DNA from: CAZCBD01 sp964496755
GTDB lineage: Bacteria; Bacteroidota; Ignavibacteria; Ignavibacteriales; Melioribacteraceae
Length of the DNA stretch: 34,893 nucleotides
NCBI GenBank assembly: GCA_964496755.1
Contig: CAZCBD010000002.1
Location: forward strand, 1 to 34,893
Reading direction: 5' to 3'
This document shows, in pieces, positions 1-7,922 of this stretch. Position numbers and translations under genes: made by a program. The notes beneath the pieces are model-generated. The model saw only the letters and a list, made by a program, of their open reading frames with translations. It did not search any database and had not been told where the DNA came from. Positions within the stretch are counted from its first letter, which is position 1. Every line of letters starts with the position of its first letter.

Positions 1-446
1 TTAAAACCGATCATATTTTATTTATTGCCTCGGGTGCCTTTCACGTAAGCAAGCCTTCTGATTTAATTCCCGAACTTCAAGGTCGTTTCCCAATTCGCGT
101 AGAATTAAAAAGTTTAACCGAAGAAGATTTCGTTAAAATATTAATGATTCCTGAAAATGCATTGATTAAACAATATGCCGCTTTGTTGCAAACCGAGGGT
201 GTAAAAATCAGCTTTAAAAGCGACGCAATAAATGAAATTGCTAAAACCGCCGCATTAGTTAATGAGGAAGTTGAAAACATTGGTGCCCGTAGGTTACATA
301 CAATCCTAACCACCTTGCTCGAAGATATCTTATTCGACGTACCCGACAAAATGCCGAAAAATGAAATTATTATAACCGGAGACTTGGTTAACGAAAAACT
401 TGATTCTATTGTTAAAAATAGAGACTTAAGTAAATACATTTTATAA
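1..446 (+). CDS. hslU: HslU, ATPase subunit of the HslUV (ClpYQ) protease, C-terminal part
   Basis: This is the 3' end of a gene whose start lies before the window; the reading frame begins at base 3 and runs open to TAA at 444-446. HslU is the AAA+ unfoldase that feeds substrates into the cytoplasmic HslV peptidase. The visible part starts in the second half of the AAA+ module with IASGAFHVSKPSDLIPELQG, continues with RFPIRVEL, and then shows the C-terminal helical domain with NIGARRLHTILTTLLEDILF, the usual HslU sensor-2 region. The protein ends with a short hydrophobic tail (SKYIL), as expected for the HslU C-terminus that docks into HslV. hslV would normally be just upstream, outside the window. 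A strong terminator follows directly. An apparent start at 144 is internal and not the real N-terminus. Confidence 0.96.
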   Translation, partial: KTDHILFIASGAFHVSKPSDLIPELQGRFPIRVELKSLTEEDFVKILMIPENALIKQYAALLQTEGVKISFKSDAINEIAKTAALVNEEVENIGARRLHTILTTLLEDILFDVPDKMPKNEIIITGDLVNEKLDSIVKNRDLSKYIL

Positions 447-458
447 TTTTTAATTTAT

Positions 459-485
459 AAAAGCCCCGTTTACGGGGCTTTTTTG
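459..485 (+). terminator. Rho-independent terminator after hslU
   Basis: The stem AAAAGCCCCG pairs with CGGGGCTTTT around a TTTA loop and is followed by a T run. It starts 12 bases after the hslU stop codon and points in the same direction, so it closes the hsl transcript. Confidence 0.93.
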
Positions 486-579
486 ATTAAAAATTCCCAC
501 CACCTCATACTATTATCCTTTCATGACAAAATACAATTGTTCAAACAATGATAAAGTATGCTAAAAAAAATCTCAAACT

Positions 580-610
580 AAAAAAGGCTTCAAAACCTGA
601 AGCCTTTTTT
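580..610 (-). terminator. Terminator for the coiled-coil gene (possibly bidirectional)
   Basis: A near-perfect inverted repeat AAAAAAGGCTTCA / TGAAGCCTTTTTT surrounds a 5-base loop. On the minus strand it lies about 70 bases after the stop codon of the coiled-coil gene and ends in a T run. Because both flanks are A/T tracts it could also stop read-through from the hslU side. Confidence 0.88.
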
Positions 611-682
611 AACTAAATCAAAAAATTAAATATTTATATAAAAGAGAGGAACAATAGCAAAAGATATAATTAAATTAGTTAA

Positions 683-2467
683 TTACCTTTCCTGGGAGTC
701 GGGTTTATCTTCTACTATTGTTACCTCATTTTTTAATTTTTTCGTTTTCTGCTGAAGTTCTTTTTCCAAAGCAATTAATTGCGAAATTTTCTGTGTATAT
801 TCTTCTTTCTTCATTTCGGCGGCAGCAGTATCCGTTAGAATTTTCTGCAGATTTTCATTTGCTTTTGAAATATTTTCCTGTAAGTCCTCCAATTTTCTAC
901 TAACTTTATTAAACTCATCAATTGCAGCTACTTTTCTTTCTTCTGATTCCGAATAACTTGAATTCATCTGTTCAAGCATTAAATTCAGTTCTTTTTCCAA
1001 TTCGATTTTTTTACTATAAATTAATTCGGTTTCACCATTTAATTCATGTAATATATTTTTTCTCTGACTTTCTTTTTCTTTTAAACTTAAAATATTTTCT
1101 TCTAAATCACTGCGTTGCTTCTTCAATCCTGTTATTATTTGTTCAAGTGTATCGCGCTCTTTGCGCATCATATTTATTTCACCTGAATTCTCAGTAATTA
1201 ACGCCGATTGTTCCGAAATAGTTTTCGATTTTTCGCTTAAATTTCTTTCAGACTCTAATATTTGTTGTTTTAACTCATTTAACCTATCTTTTGCAAAGTT
1301 AACTTCTTCTGAAAACTTTTGCAATGTTTCCGATAATTTTTTTTCAATTTGTAAATGTGCTTCTTCAACCTCATACTTACGCTTTTCAAGTTGAACCAGT
1401 CTTTTCGTAAGATCATTTATTACACTATTTAAATTTTCCTCTGTACCTTTTTTCTTTAAAATTTCTTTGTGAATTTCATTTTTAATCGATTCAAACTTTT
1501 CCATCTCTTCTTTAATGCTATCACGTTTTGATGAAAGCATTTCCGATTCGTCTGAAATTAATTTTAAACTTGAATTAGATTCATTTATTTTTTGTTCAAT
1601 TTCAGATAACTCTTTCTTCTTTAATCGTATTTCTTCAATTAATTCATCCTTTTTGACAGAAAATTCATTAAACAACCTGTCTTTTTCGGAAAGTTGTTCC
1701 ACTAATTGCGAAAGATTTAATTCCAATCCCGACTTTATTTCTTCGCTTAAACTTGTTTTCTCAGAAAGTTTTTTTACTAACTCGGTTTTTTCTTTTTCTT
1801 CAATTGTTAATTTTTCAATCGTAGTTTGTAAAGATGTTTCTTCATTTTTAAGTTTTAATATTGATTGCTTTAATTCTTCAACTTCCTTTTCAAAAGCTGC
1901 CTTTTGATTTTTGAACTCTTCTATTTTTTTATTTGCATTTAATTCTTCTTCTGAAAAATTTTCTTTTAAAGTTTGAGTATCTTTAATTTCGGACTTTAAA
2001 TCTATTAACTCATTTTGTTTTAACTTTTTCTCTTCTTCCAACTCCCGAAGATTTTTTTCAATTTCAGATTTCTGTTCTAATAATTTTTTAATTTCATCAT
2101 CAATTTCTGCCGGAGAAGCTTTTTCAATTTCTTTTTCATCTTTTAATTTTTGAATTTCAATTTTCAAATTGTCAATTGTTTTTTCAAGTTCTTTAGTTTT
2201 ATTTTCCGAATCGGATATTAAATTTTCAAATTCATTTTTCTTTTCTTCAAGACTTGTAATTTCATTTTTGATTCCGGCAATGCTTTCGCGTAAATTATTT
2301 TCATCGGTAGTTAAATTGGAAATATTTTTGCGGGCTTCGGCAATTTTTTGTTCTAAAGTTTCGTAATCCTTATGTTTCTGCAAAAGTTGCTGGTAATTAT
2401 CCTTTAGTTCTACATTTTCCAATTCAAGTTTTTCAACTTCCTTTTTCGATCCGGAAAGTAAGCCCAT
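683..2467 (-). CDS. Large coiled-coil protein of unknown function (594 aa)
   Basis: The frame is open upstream to base 2617, but I place the start at the ATG at 2465-2467 because GGAGAAG sits just ahead of it and the 50 upstream residues look like translated intergenic DNA. The protein begins MGLLSGSKKEVEKLELEN and is then almost entirely Glu/Lys/Leu/Ser/Asn-rich heptad sequence up to a short charged tail (DKPDSQER). No signal peptide, membrane segment, Walker motif or globular domain is visible, so it is probably a cytoplasmic rod or scaffold. SMC/RecN-type ATPases are excluded by the absence of nucleotide-binding motifs. It is divergent from the MATE gene at 2568 across about 100 bases and is apparently monocistronic. 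Database similarity to myosin or SMC proteins would be expected from coiled-coil composition alone and should not be used for naming. Confidence 0.85.
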   Translation of the reverse strand: MGLLSGSKKEVEKLELENVELKDNYQQLLQKHKDYETLEQKIAEARKNISNLTTDENNLRESIAGIKNEITSLEEKKNEFENLISDSENKTKELEKTIDNLKIEIQKLKDEKEIEKASPAEIDDEIKKLLEQKSEIEKNLRELEEEKKLKQNELIDLKSEIKDTQTLKENFSEEELNANKKIEEFKNQKAAFEKEVEELKQSILKLKNEETSLQTTIEKLTIEEKEKTELVKKLSEKTSLSEEIKSGLELNLSQLVEQLSEKDRLFNEFSVKKDELIEEIRLKKKELSEIEQKINESNSSLKLISDESEMLSSKRDSIKEEMEKFESIKNEIHKEILKKKGTEENLNSVINDLTKRLVQLEKRKYEVEEAHLQIEKKLSETLQKFSEEVNFAKDRLNELKQQILESERNLSEKSKTISEQSALITENSGEINMMRKERDTLEQIITGLKKQRSDLEENILSLKEKESQRKNILHELNGETELIYSKKIELEKELNLMLEQMNSSYSESEERKVAAIDEFNKVSRKLEDLQENISKANENLQKILTDTAAAEMKKEEYTQKISQLIALEKELQQKTKKLKNEVTIVEDKPDSQER

Positions 2468-2567
2468 AACTTCTCCTTTTTTTAGGATTCCATTTCTTTG
2501 CAATTGAGTATATTTACTATCTAATTTATTAAAAAAATATTTTATATAAAACATACAAATTAAATTC

Positions 2568-3911
2568 ATGAAAAATTCTTTGCGAAAACATATAAAAGAA
2601 ATATTGACATTGGCCATACCCGTATCAATCGGGCAACTAGGTCATATTATGATGGGAATGGTTGATACACTTATGGTAGGCCCTTTGGGTGCCGATACCT
2701 TGGCTGCTGCTTCTTTGGCAAATGGTTTGTTCTTTTTAATTATGGTTTTAGGTATTGGCCTTTCGTATGCGGTAACTTCTTTAGCTGCCATTTACTTTGG
2801 CAAAAAACAATATTCAAAATGCGGAATTGTTTTACAAAATGCTTTGGTTGTTAATTTGTTTTTTTCATTTATCTTTACTTTAATAATTTATTTCGGAGCC
2901 GATTTAACTTTTCATCTTGGTCAACCAAGCCAAGTAGCATTGCTTTCAAATTCGTATTTGAAAATTCTATCCTTTACAGTATTTCCATTTATGTTATTCC
3001 AAACTTTCAGACAATACTCCGAAGGATTATCAATTGTTAAAATTCCAATGATAATAGCGATTTTAGCTAATCTTGTTAACGCTTTTATGAATTGGGTTTT
3101 AATTTACGGCAAACTTGGCTTTCCTGCAATGAAACTTGACGGTGCAGGTTATGCAACCTTAGCTAATAGAATATTTATGGGCATTTCATTAATGTTGATT
3201 GTATTGTATTCCAATAAATATAAAAAATATAACAATTTCAGCATTAAGTATTTTAATGTTAAAATTTTAATGAAAATAATTAGAATCGGATTTCCCAGTG
3301 GATTTCAATATTTATTTGAAGTTGCGGCATTTTCGTTTTCTGCAATTATGGTAGGTTGGATAAATAGCGTATCGCTTGCTGCCCATCAAATTGCTTTAAG
3401 TTTAGCTTCTATCACTTACATGATAATCTTAGGAATTTCCTCGGCAGGAAACATAAAAGTAGCAAATGCTTTCGGAGAAAAAGATTATCAAAAAGTAAAA
3501 GAATCGGGATTTACCGCAATTCTATTAGGCATATTTGTAATGATGATTTTCGGATTATTCTTTTTTCTCTTCAATAATTTTTTACCAACTCTTTTTATAA
3601 GCAATCCGGAAGTAATTACAATTGCATCCGAATTAATATTAATTGCGGCTTTCTTTCAATTATTTGATGGAGCACAAGCAGTTGCCTCGGGGGTTTTACG
3701 TGGAATATTAGATGTAAAAACCCCAATGTATGTTATCTTATTTTCCTATTGGTTGCTTGGAATACCGGCCGGATATATTTTTGCATTTAAATTTGGAATG
3801 GGAGCAAGCGGAGTTTGGTTAGGTTTTTTAATTGCCCTAGGTGCTGTTGCTACAACTTATATTTTGCGATTTAGATTTAAAACTTCAAATCTGATTAGAA
3901 ACTTAGATTGA
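2568..3911 (+). CDS. MATE family efflux transporter (NorM-like)
   Basis: This 447-residue protein has about 12 hydrophobic segments arranged as two homologous six-helix halves, the usual size for MATE proteins. The first half contains LAIPVSIGQLGHIMMGMVDT and MVGPLGADTLAAASLANG, the typical first two helices of NorM-type sodium- or proton-coupled multidrug exporters. The second half repeats the pattern with RIGFPSGFQYLFEVAAF and SLAAHQIALSLAS. It would sit in the inner membrane and export cationic compounds or metabolites; the substrate cannot be read from sequence. There is no obvious Shine-Dalgarno sequence ahead of the ATG. It is the first gene of a run of three membrane transport genes (with CLC at 3958 and the ANKH-like gene at 6068), spaced loosely enough that co-transcription is plausible but not certain. 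Confidence 0.93.
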   Translation: MKNSLRKHIKEILTLAIPVSIGQLGHIMMGMVDTLMVGPLGADTLAAASLANGLFFLIMVLGIGLSYAVTSLAAIYFGKKQYSKCGIVLQNALVVNLFFSFIFTLIIYFGADLTFHLGQPSQVALLSNSYLKILSFTVFPFMLFQTFRQYSEGLSIVKIPMIIAILANLVNAFMNWVLIYGKLGFPAMKLDGAGYATLANRIFMGISLMLIVLYSNKYKKYNNFSIKYFNVKILMKIIRIGFPSGFQYLFEVAAFSFSAIMVGWINSVSLAAHQIALSLASITYMIILGISSAGNIKVANAFGEKDYQKVKESGFTAILLGIFVMMIFGLFFFLFNNFLPTLFISNPEVITIASELILIAAFFQLFDGAQAVASGVLRGILDVKTPMYVILFSYWLLGIPAGYIFAFKFGMGASGVWLGFLIALGAVATTYILRFRFKTSNLIRNLD

Positions 3912-3957
3912 TTGGTAACTTAGATAATTATATTTTGTGAACAGTTTTAAATGAATT

Positions 3958-6042
3958 TTGGGATTCGAATTGCAAAACAATACTTTTAGAAAAATTTATA
4001 ATTCTTACTCTAAAAAAACCGCAACTTTTTTTGAACAAGCTCAATTAACAGAACACACTTTTATGATTATTGTAGCTATCATTATTGGTGTTTTAGCCGG
4101 CTTTGCTGCAATCGGGATAAGAGCTTTAATTGAGGAAATTTCAAAAATATCTTTCACCGGAAACGCTTCTATTTTAGAAAATATTATTGCTGCTCCTTGG
4201 TATATTAAAATTTTAGTTCCCACAATCGGGGCTTTGATTTTCGGTCCGTTAATTTACTTTTTTGCCCCCGAAGCAAAGGGACACGGAGTACCTGAAGTAA
4301 TGCAAGCAATTCTGCAACGCGGCGGAAAAATACGCCCGAGAGTTGCAATGATAAAAGCCTTGGCTTCTGCAATTACTATCGGAACAGGAGGCTCGGTTGG
4401 CCGCGAAGGACCGATTATCCAAATCGGATCAAGCTTGGGTTCTACGGTTGCTCAGTTTTTCAGAGTACCAACAAAGCGCATGAAAACATTAGTAGGTTGC
4501 GGTGCCGCTGCCGGTATTGCCGCTGCCTTTAATGCTCCTATTGCAGGAGCTTTATTTGCTCTTGAAATTATTTTGATGGATTTTGCCGTTGCTCAGTTTT
4601 CTCCAATTGTTATTTCATCTGTAATGGCTACCGTAATTTCACATAGTTTTGAAGGAAACTTTGCAGCTTTTATAGTTCCTAAATATAATCTTGTAACTCC
4701 CTACGAGTTAAGCTTTTATTTTATTCTTGGCGCTTTATCAGGTTTGGTTTCATATTTATTTATTAAAATTTTATACTTTTCGGAAGATTACTTCGACAAC
4801 AAATTAAATTTTCCAGAATATTTGAAACCCGTAATTGGCGGCTTAACAATTGGAGTAATCGCTTTGTATTTCCCTGAAGTAATGGGAGTAGGTTATGATT
4901 CTATTAACAATGCTCTTCATGGAAATATGATTTGGAATATCGCATTAATTTTAATTTTTGTTAAAATATTTGCTACATCATTAACACTTGGCACGGGCGG
5001 ATCGGGTGGTATTTTTGCCCCCTCTCTTTTTATGGGTGCTACACTTGGAGCTTTTTTCGGTGCAATTGTTAATTATTTTTTCCCTTCTATTACGGCAAGC
5101 CCCGGCGCCTATGCTTTAGTTGCTATGGGTGGTTTGGTTGCCGGAACAACTCGTGCCCCAATTACCGCCATTATAATAGTTTTTGAGTTAACAAATGATT
5201 ATCATATCATTTTGCCTTTGATGATTACTTGCATTATTAGTACCATTCTATCTTCAAAGCTTTCAAGGGAATCTATTTACACTTTAAAATTATTATTGCG
5301 AAATATTCACATCAAAGAAGGTTCCGAAACAAACGTAATGGAATCTATTTTTGTTAAAGAAGTTTTTCAAAACGACTTCGAATCAATCTCCGTAAACAAT
5401 GATTTTTCTGAAATTGTGAACAAAATTCTGAAAGGAAAAAACACTGAGTTTCCGGTTGTAACTTCAAACAACAAAGTTGTAGGGATGATTTCGCTATCCG
5501 TAATTAAAGAGTATTTACTTGATCGTGATTCACTAAGTCATCTTCTAATTGCAGCAGATATAATGAATACAAAATTTGAAAAAATAACCCCCGACGATCA
5601 TTGCCAGCTTGCCGCAGATAAGATGCGGAGCATGAATTGCGAGGGTTTACCCGTTGTGGATGCAGATAATTCTAAAAATATAATCGGAATGATTTGGCTT
5701 AAAGATATTCAGGATGCTTATCAAAAAGAAATAAACCGACGAGAAATCGCACTTAATTTAGCAAGTCAAATTAGCATGAAGGAAGATGAAAAACGCGTTC
5801 ATTTTATTGAAGGATATTCCATCGCTGAAATAAAACCGCCAAATTCGTTTTTAGGAAAATCAATACGAGAACTTGATATTCGTGCAAAATTCGGAGTTGA
5901 CGTTCTTTCAATTAAACAATTAAAAAAGACCGGTTCAAAAATTAAAGCTATTCCAAGTCCGGATTATGTATTTAGCGAGAACGACAGACTAGTTGTTGCC
6001 GGTGAAATTAAAAATATTAATTTATTAGAAACAATCGATTAA
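3958..6042 (+). CDS. CLC family anion channel/transporter with CBS pair and RCK_C domain
   Basis: CLC proteins move chloride or related anions, as channels or as anion/proton exchangers. The membrane domain covers residues ~35-450, with GHGVPE (108-113), GSVGREGP (145-152) and GGIFAP (350-355) marking the anion pathway. The gating glutamate is E150, and Y441 matches the central tyrosine. Two CBS domains (~462-520 and ~530-590) and an RCK_C/TrkA-C domain (~612-693) follow, giving a cytoplasmic ligand-sensing tail. Two positions are unusual. The proton-path glutamate following LE in FALEIILMDF is replaced by I204 (E203 in the E. coli protein), and the anion-coordinating serine of GSGIP is H109. 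This makes classic 2:1 exchange less likely. The start is a TTG without a clear Shine-Dalgarno; an in-frame ATG at 4063 (M36) would begin at helix A and is a possible alternative. Confidence 0.95.
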   Translation: MGFELQNNTFRKIYNSYSKKTATFFEQAQLTEHTFMIIVAIIIGVLAGFAAIGIRALIEEISKISFTGNASILENIIAAPWYIKILVPTIGALIFGPLIYFFAPEAKGHGVPEVMQAILQRGGKIRPRVAMIKALASAITIGTGGSVGREGPIIQIGSSLGSTVAQFFRVPTKRMKTLVGCGAAAGIAAAFNAPIAGALFALEIILMDFAVAQFSPIVISSVMATVISHSFEGNFAAFIVPKYNLVTPYELSFYFILGALSGLVSYLFIKILYFSEDYFDNKLNFPEYLKPVIGGLTIGVIALYFPEVMGVGYDSINNALHGNMIWNIALILIFVKIFATSLTLGTGGSGGIFAPSLFMGATLGAFFGAIVNYFFPSITASPGAYALVAMGGLVAGTTRAPITAIIIVFELTNDYHIILPLMITCIISTILSSKLSRESIYTLKLLLRNIHIKEGSETNVMESIFVKEVFQNDFESISVNNDFSEIVNKILKGKNTEFPVVTSNNKVVGMISLSVIKEYLLDRDSLSHLLIAADIMNTKFEKITPDDHCQLAADKMRSMNCEGLPVVDADNSKNIIGMIWLKDIQDAYQKEINRREIALNLASQISMKEDEKRVHFIEGYSIAEIKPPNSFLGKSIRELDIRAKFGVDVLSIKQLKKTGSKIKAIPSPDYVFSENDRLVVAGEIKNINLLETID

Positions 6043-6063
6043 TATTAAATTATTTAATATTAA
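6039..6063. repeat. 25-nt perfect A/T palindrome between the CLC and ANKH-like genes
   Basis: Twelve-base arms (TTAATATTAAAT / ATTTAATATTAA) flank a single central T. The element contains the CLC stop codon and reaches to 4 bases before the ATG at 6068, so it covers where a ribosome-binding site would lie. It may be an mRNA hairpin affecting translation of the downstream gene, a weak terminator or a protein-binding dyad. Being pure A/T, it could also be chance. Confidence 0.35.
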
Positions 6064-6067
6064 AGTA

Positions 6068-7387
6068 ATGAACAGAGAAGAATTAACATATAAAAAAATA
6101 TTTAAATTTTGGTATCCCTTGGCTGCCACTTGGTTGATGATGGCAACCGAAGGACCCTTTATTGCCGCCTTAATTGCAAGAATGATTGAACCGAAAGCAA
6201 ACTTAGCAGCCTATGGCGTTGCTTTTTCAATTGCAATTATTGTTGAGGCTCCGGTAATTATGATTATGAGTGCTTCAACGGCTTTGGTAAAAAACAGTAA
6301 TTCCTTTTTTAAGTTAAGAAATTTTACATACGCAGCAAACGGACTAATTACAATCTTAATGCTGATTTTATTAATTCCTCCGGTATTTAATTTTTTTGCA
6401 ATCTATTTAATTGAACTTCCTACTCATGTTGCAGAATTAACATATTCTGCAATTTTAATTTTACTTCCATGGCCGGCTGCTATCGGATACAGACGTTTTT
6501 ATCAAGGAATTTTAATAAACAGCAATCAAACCGGAAAAGTTGCTTATGGAACCGTAGTACGTTTACTTTCGATGGCATTAACCGGCTCTTTATTATTTTT
6601 GTTTTCGGATTTTAACGGAGTTGAAGTTGGAGCCGCCGCATTGTCGGTAGGTGTTTGTATGGAAGCAATTGCCAGCAAAATGATGGCTTATAAGCTTGTT
6701 AATAAATTAAAAGATAAAACAAATATTTCCAGCTCAAATAATTTAACATATAACGAAATATTCAAATTCTACTATCCGCTGGCATTAACATCGGTTTTAT
6801 CTTTAGCTGTGCATCCGATGGTAACCTTTTTTATGGGCCAAAGTAAATTGCCTGTGGAATCTTTGGCAGTATTGCCTGTAATTAATTCATTGGTATTTAT
6901 TTTCAGAGCTTTTGGTTTATCTTATACCGAAGTTGGAATTACTTTATTCGGCAAAGATTTTAGCGGATATAAAAAATTAAAAAATTTTGCTTTCGGGATG
7001 TCTATTATTGTTACCGCTATGTTGTTTCTAATTGCATTTACTCCTCTTTCGGAAATATGGTTTCATAACATCTCGGGATTATCTTTAGAATTAACGGAAA
7101 TTGCAATTGTTCCTTTGATGATTATTTCGTTAATGCCCGGTTTAACTGTACTTATTAATTTTCAAAGAGCTGTGTTGGTTTTTTCAAAAAATACTGCTCC
7201 TCTAACTATTGCTACCGTAATTGAAGTTACCGGCATTATTTTAGTTTTGATCTTTACAATAAAAGGATATTTTTTAGTAGGAGCAATTGCGGCTACTCTT
7301 AGCTTTATTTTCGGAAGATTAGCCGCTAATATCTATTTAATGTTGCCCATGATAAAGTCTGTTAAAAAAAATCTGAATTTAAAATAG
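6068..7387 (+). CDS. MOP-superfamily membrane transporter resembling the ANK/ANKH family
   Basis: This is a 439-residue inner-membrane protein with about 12 hydrophobic segments in two similar halves: FKFWYPLAATWLMM opens the first and FKFYYPLALTSVL the second. It is not a typical NorM or DinF protein. From memory, several segments parallel animal ANKH: an early LAAYGVAFSIAI stretch (ANKH has LASYGLAYSL) and a late IAIVPLMIISLMPGLTV stretch (ANKH has CVVPLRIFSFFPVPV). The second half opens like the FWWPLAL of ANKH. ANKH is linked to ATP/pyrophosphate and citrate efflux in animals; the substrate of bacterial relatives is unknown to me, so I assign only the superfamily with a likely ANK-like affiliation. 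It starts 25 bases after the CLC gene behind a palindrome. Its 3' end overlaps the convergent lipoprotein gene by 9 bases. Confidence 0.8.
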   Translation: MNREELTYKKIFKFWYPLAATWLMMATEGPFIAALIARMIEPKANLAAYGVAFSIAIIVEAPVIMIMSASTALVKNSNSFFKLRNFTYAANGLITILMLILLIPPVFNFFAIYLIELPTHVAELTYSAILILLPWPAAIGYRRFYQGILINSNQTGKVAYGTVVRLLSMALTGSLLFLFSDFNGVEVGAAALSVGVCMEAIASKMMAYKLVNKLKDKTNISSSNNLTYNEIFKFYYPLALTSVLSLAVHPMVTFFMGQSKLPVESLAVLPVINSLVFIFRAFGLSYTEVGITLFGKDFSGYKKLKNFAFGMSIIVTAMLFLIAFTPLSEIWFHNISGLSLELTEIAIVPLMIISLMPGLTVLINFQRAVLVFSKNTAPLTIATVIEVTGIILVLIFTIKGYFLVGAIAATLSFIFGRLAANIYLMLPMIKSVKKNLNLK

Positions 7388-7900
7388 GCTTGGATCGGCA
7401 TAAACTATTTCAAATCTATCAATCAAAACCGAAGCGGGAATAATTCCTCCCACATTTACATTAATTCTAAATTTTTCGTTCGGCTTAACGTAAAATAATG
7501 TGTCGTTTCTGTATGGAGACCAATACCTTTCGTTTATGTTAAATAAAGTTCTAACTGTAGAAGAATCAGAATTAATAAATTCAACTTGAGCCGTCTGATT
7601 TGAATCGAGTATTTTGCCCCAAAGTTTTACTTTGTAATACGCTTCTTTATTCATATTTTCAAAAGTAAATGATACCGTCGGCCTTGTATCTCCACCTGAA
7701 ACTCTCAAAGATCTGTATCCCCCCAAAGGAGGTGCGTCAAATACAAAGTTCTCTAATGTAATGCCTTCGATGTTTGCGGTATCAGTGTTTTCTTCAAATG
7801 AATTGTAATAGACCGTATAAATCGGGCTTGTTTGATTTACCGGATCTTCGCAGGCTATTACTACTATTAACAGTATAAAGATAAATGTGATTTTTTTCAT
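7379..7900 (-). CDS. Small lipoprotein of unknown function
   Basis: The 173-residue product has a type II signal peptide: MKK, a hydrophobic stretch, then the lipobox VIAC with the lipidated cysteine at residue 17, followed by EDP. The mature part is rich in beta-prone, aromatic and polar residues (YYNSFEENTDT, FENMNKEAYYKVKLWG, VLIDRFEIVY). This is reminiscent of a single jelly-roll or carbohydrate-binding-like sandwich, but I do not recognise a named family. It should be anchored in the outer or inner membrane facing the periplasm or surface. It lies 22 bases downstream of the serpin lipoprotein gene on the same strand and is probably co-transcribed with it. Its last 9 bases overlap the end of the convergent ANKH-like gene. 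No terminator is visible at this convergent junction. Confidence 0.8.
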   Translation of the reverse strand: MKKITFIFILLIVVIACEDPVNQTSPIYTVYYNSFEENTDTANIEGITLENFVFDAPPLGGYRSLRVSGGDTRPTVSFTFENMNKEAYYKVKLWGKILDSNQTAQVEFINSDSSTVRTLFNINERYWSPYRNDTLFYVKPNEKFRINVNVGGIIPASVLIDRFEIVYADPSLF

Positions 7901-7922
7901 GGTTTTCTTTTCTTTGTTTAAA

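Noticed and set aside
144..446. Independent small gene starting at the ATG at 144
   Set aside because: The same frame is open to base 3 and encodes the preceding HslU residues (IASGAFHVSKPSDLIPELQG), so it is the middle of a gene cut by the window edge.
536..549. ATTGTT-CA-AACAAT inverted repeat between hslU and the coiled-coil gene
   Set aside because: It is short, with a 2-base centre, and lies between two terminators, with no supporting context.
683..2467. SMC, RecN or Rad50 homologue
   Set aside because: There is no Walker A/B or signature motif; coiled-coil composition alone explains any similarity.
2468..2617. N-terminal extension of the coiled-coil protein
   Set aside because: The 50 extra residues look like translated intergenic DNA and overlap the MATE gene; the ATG at 2467 has a good ribosome-binding site.
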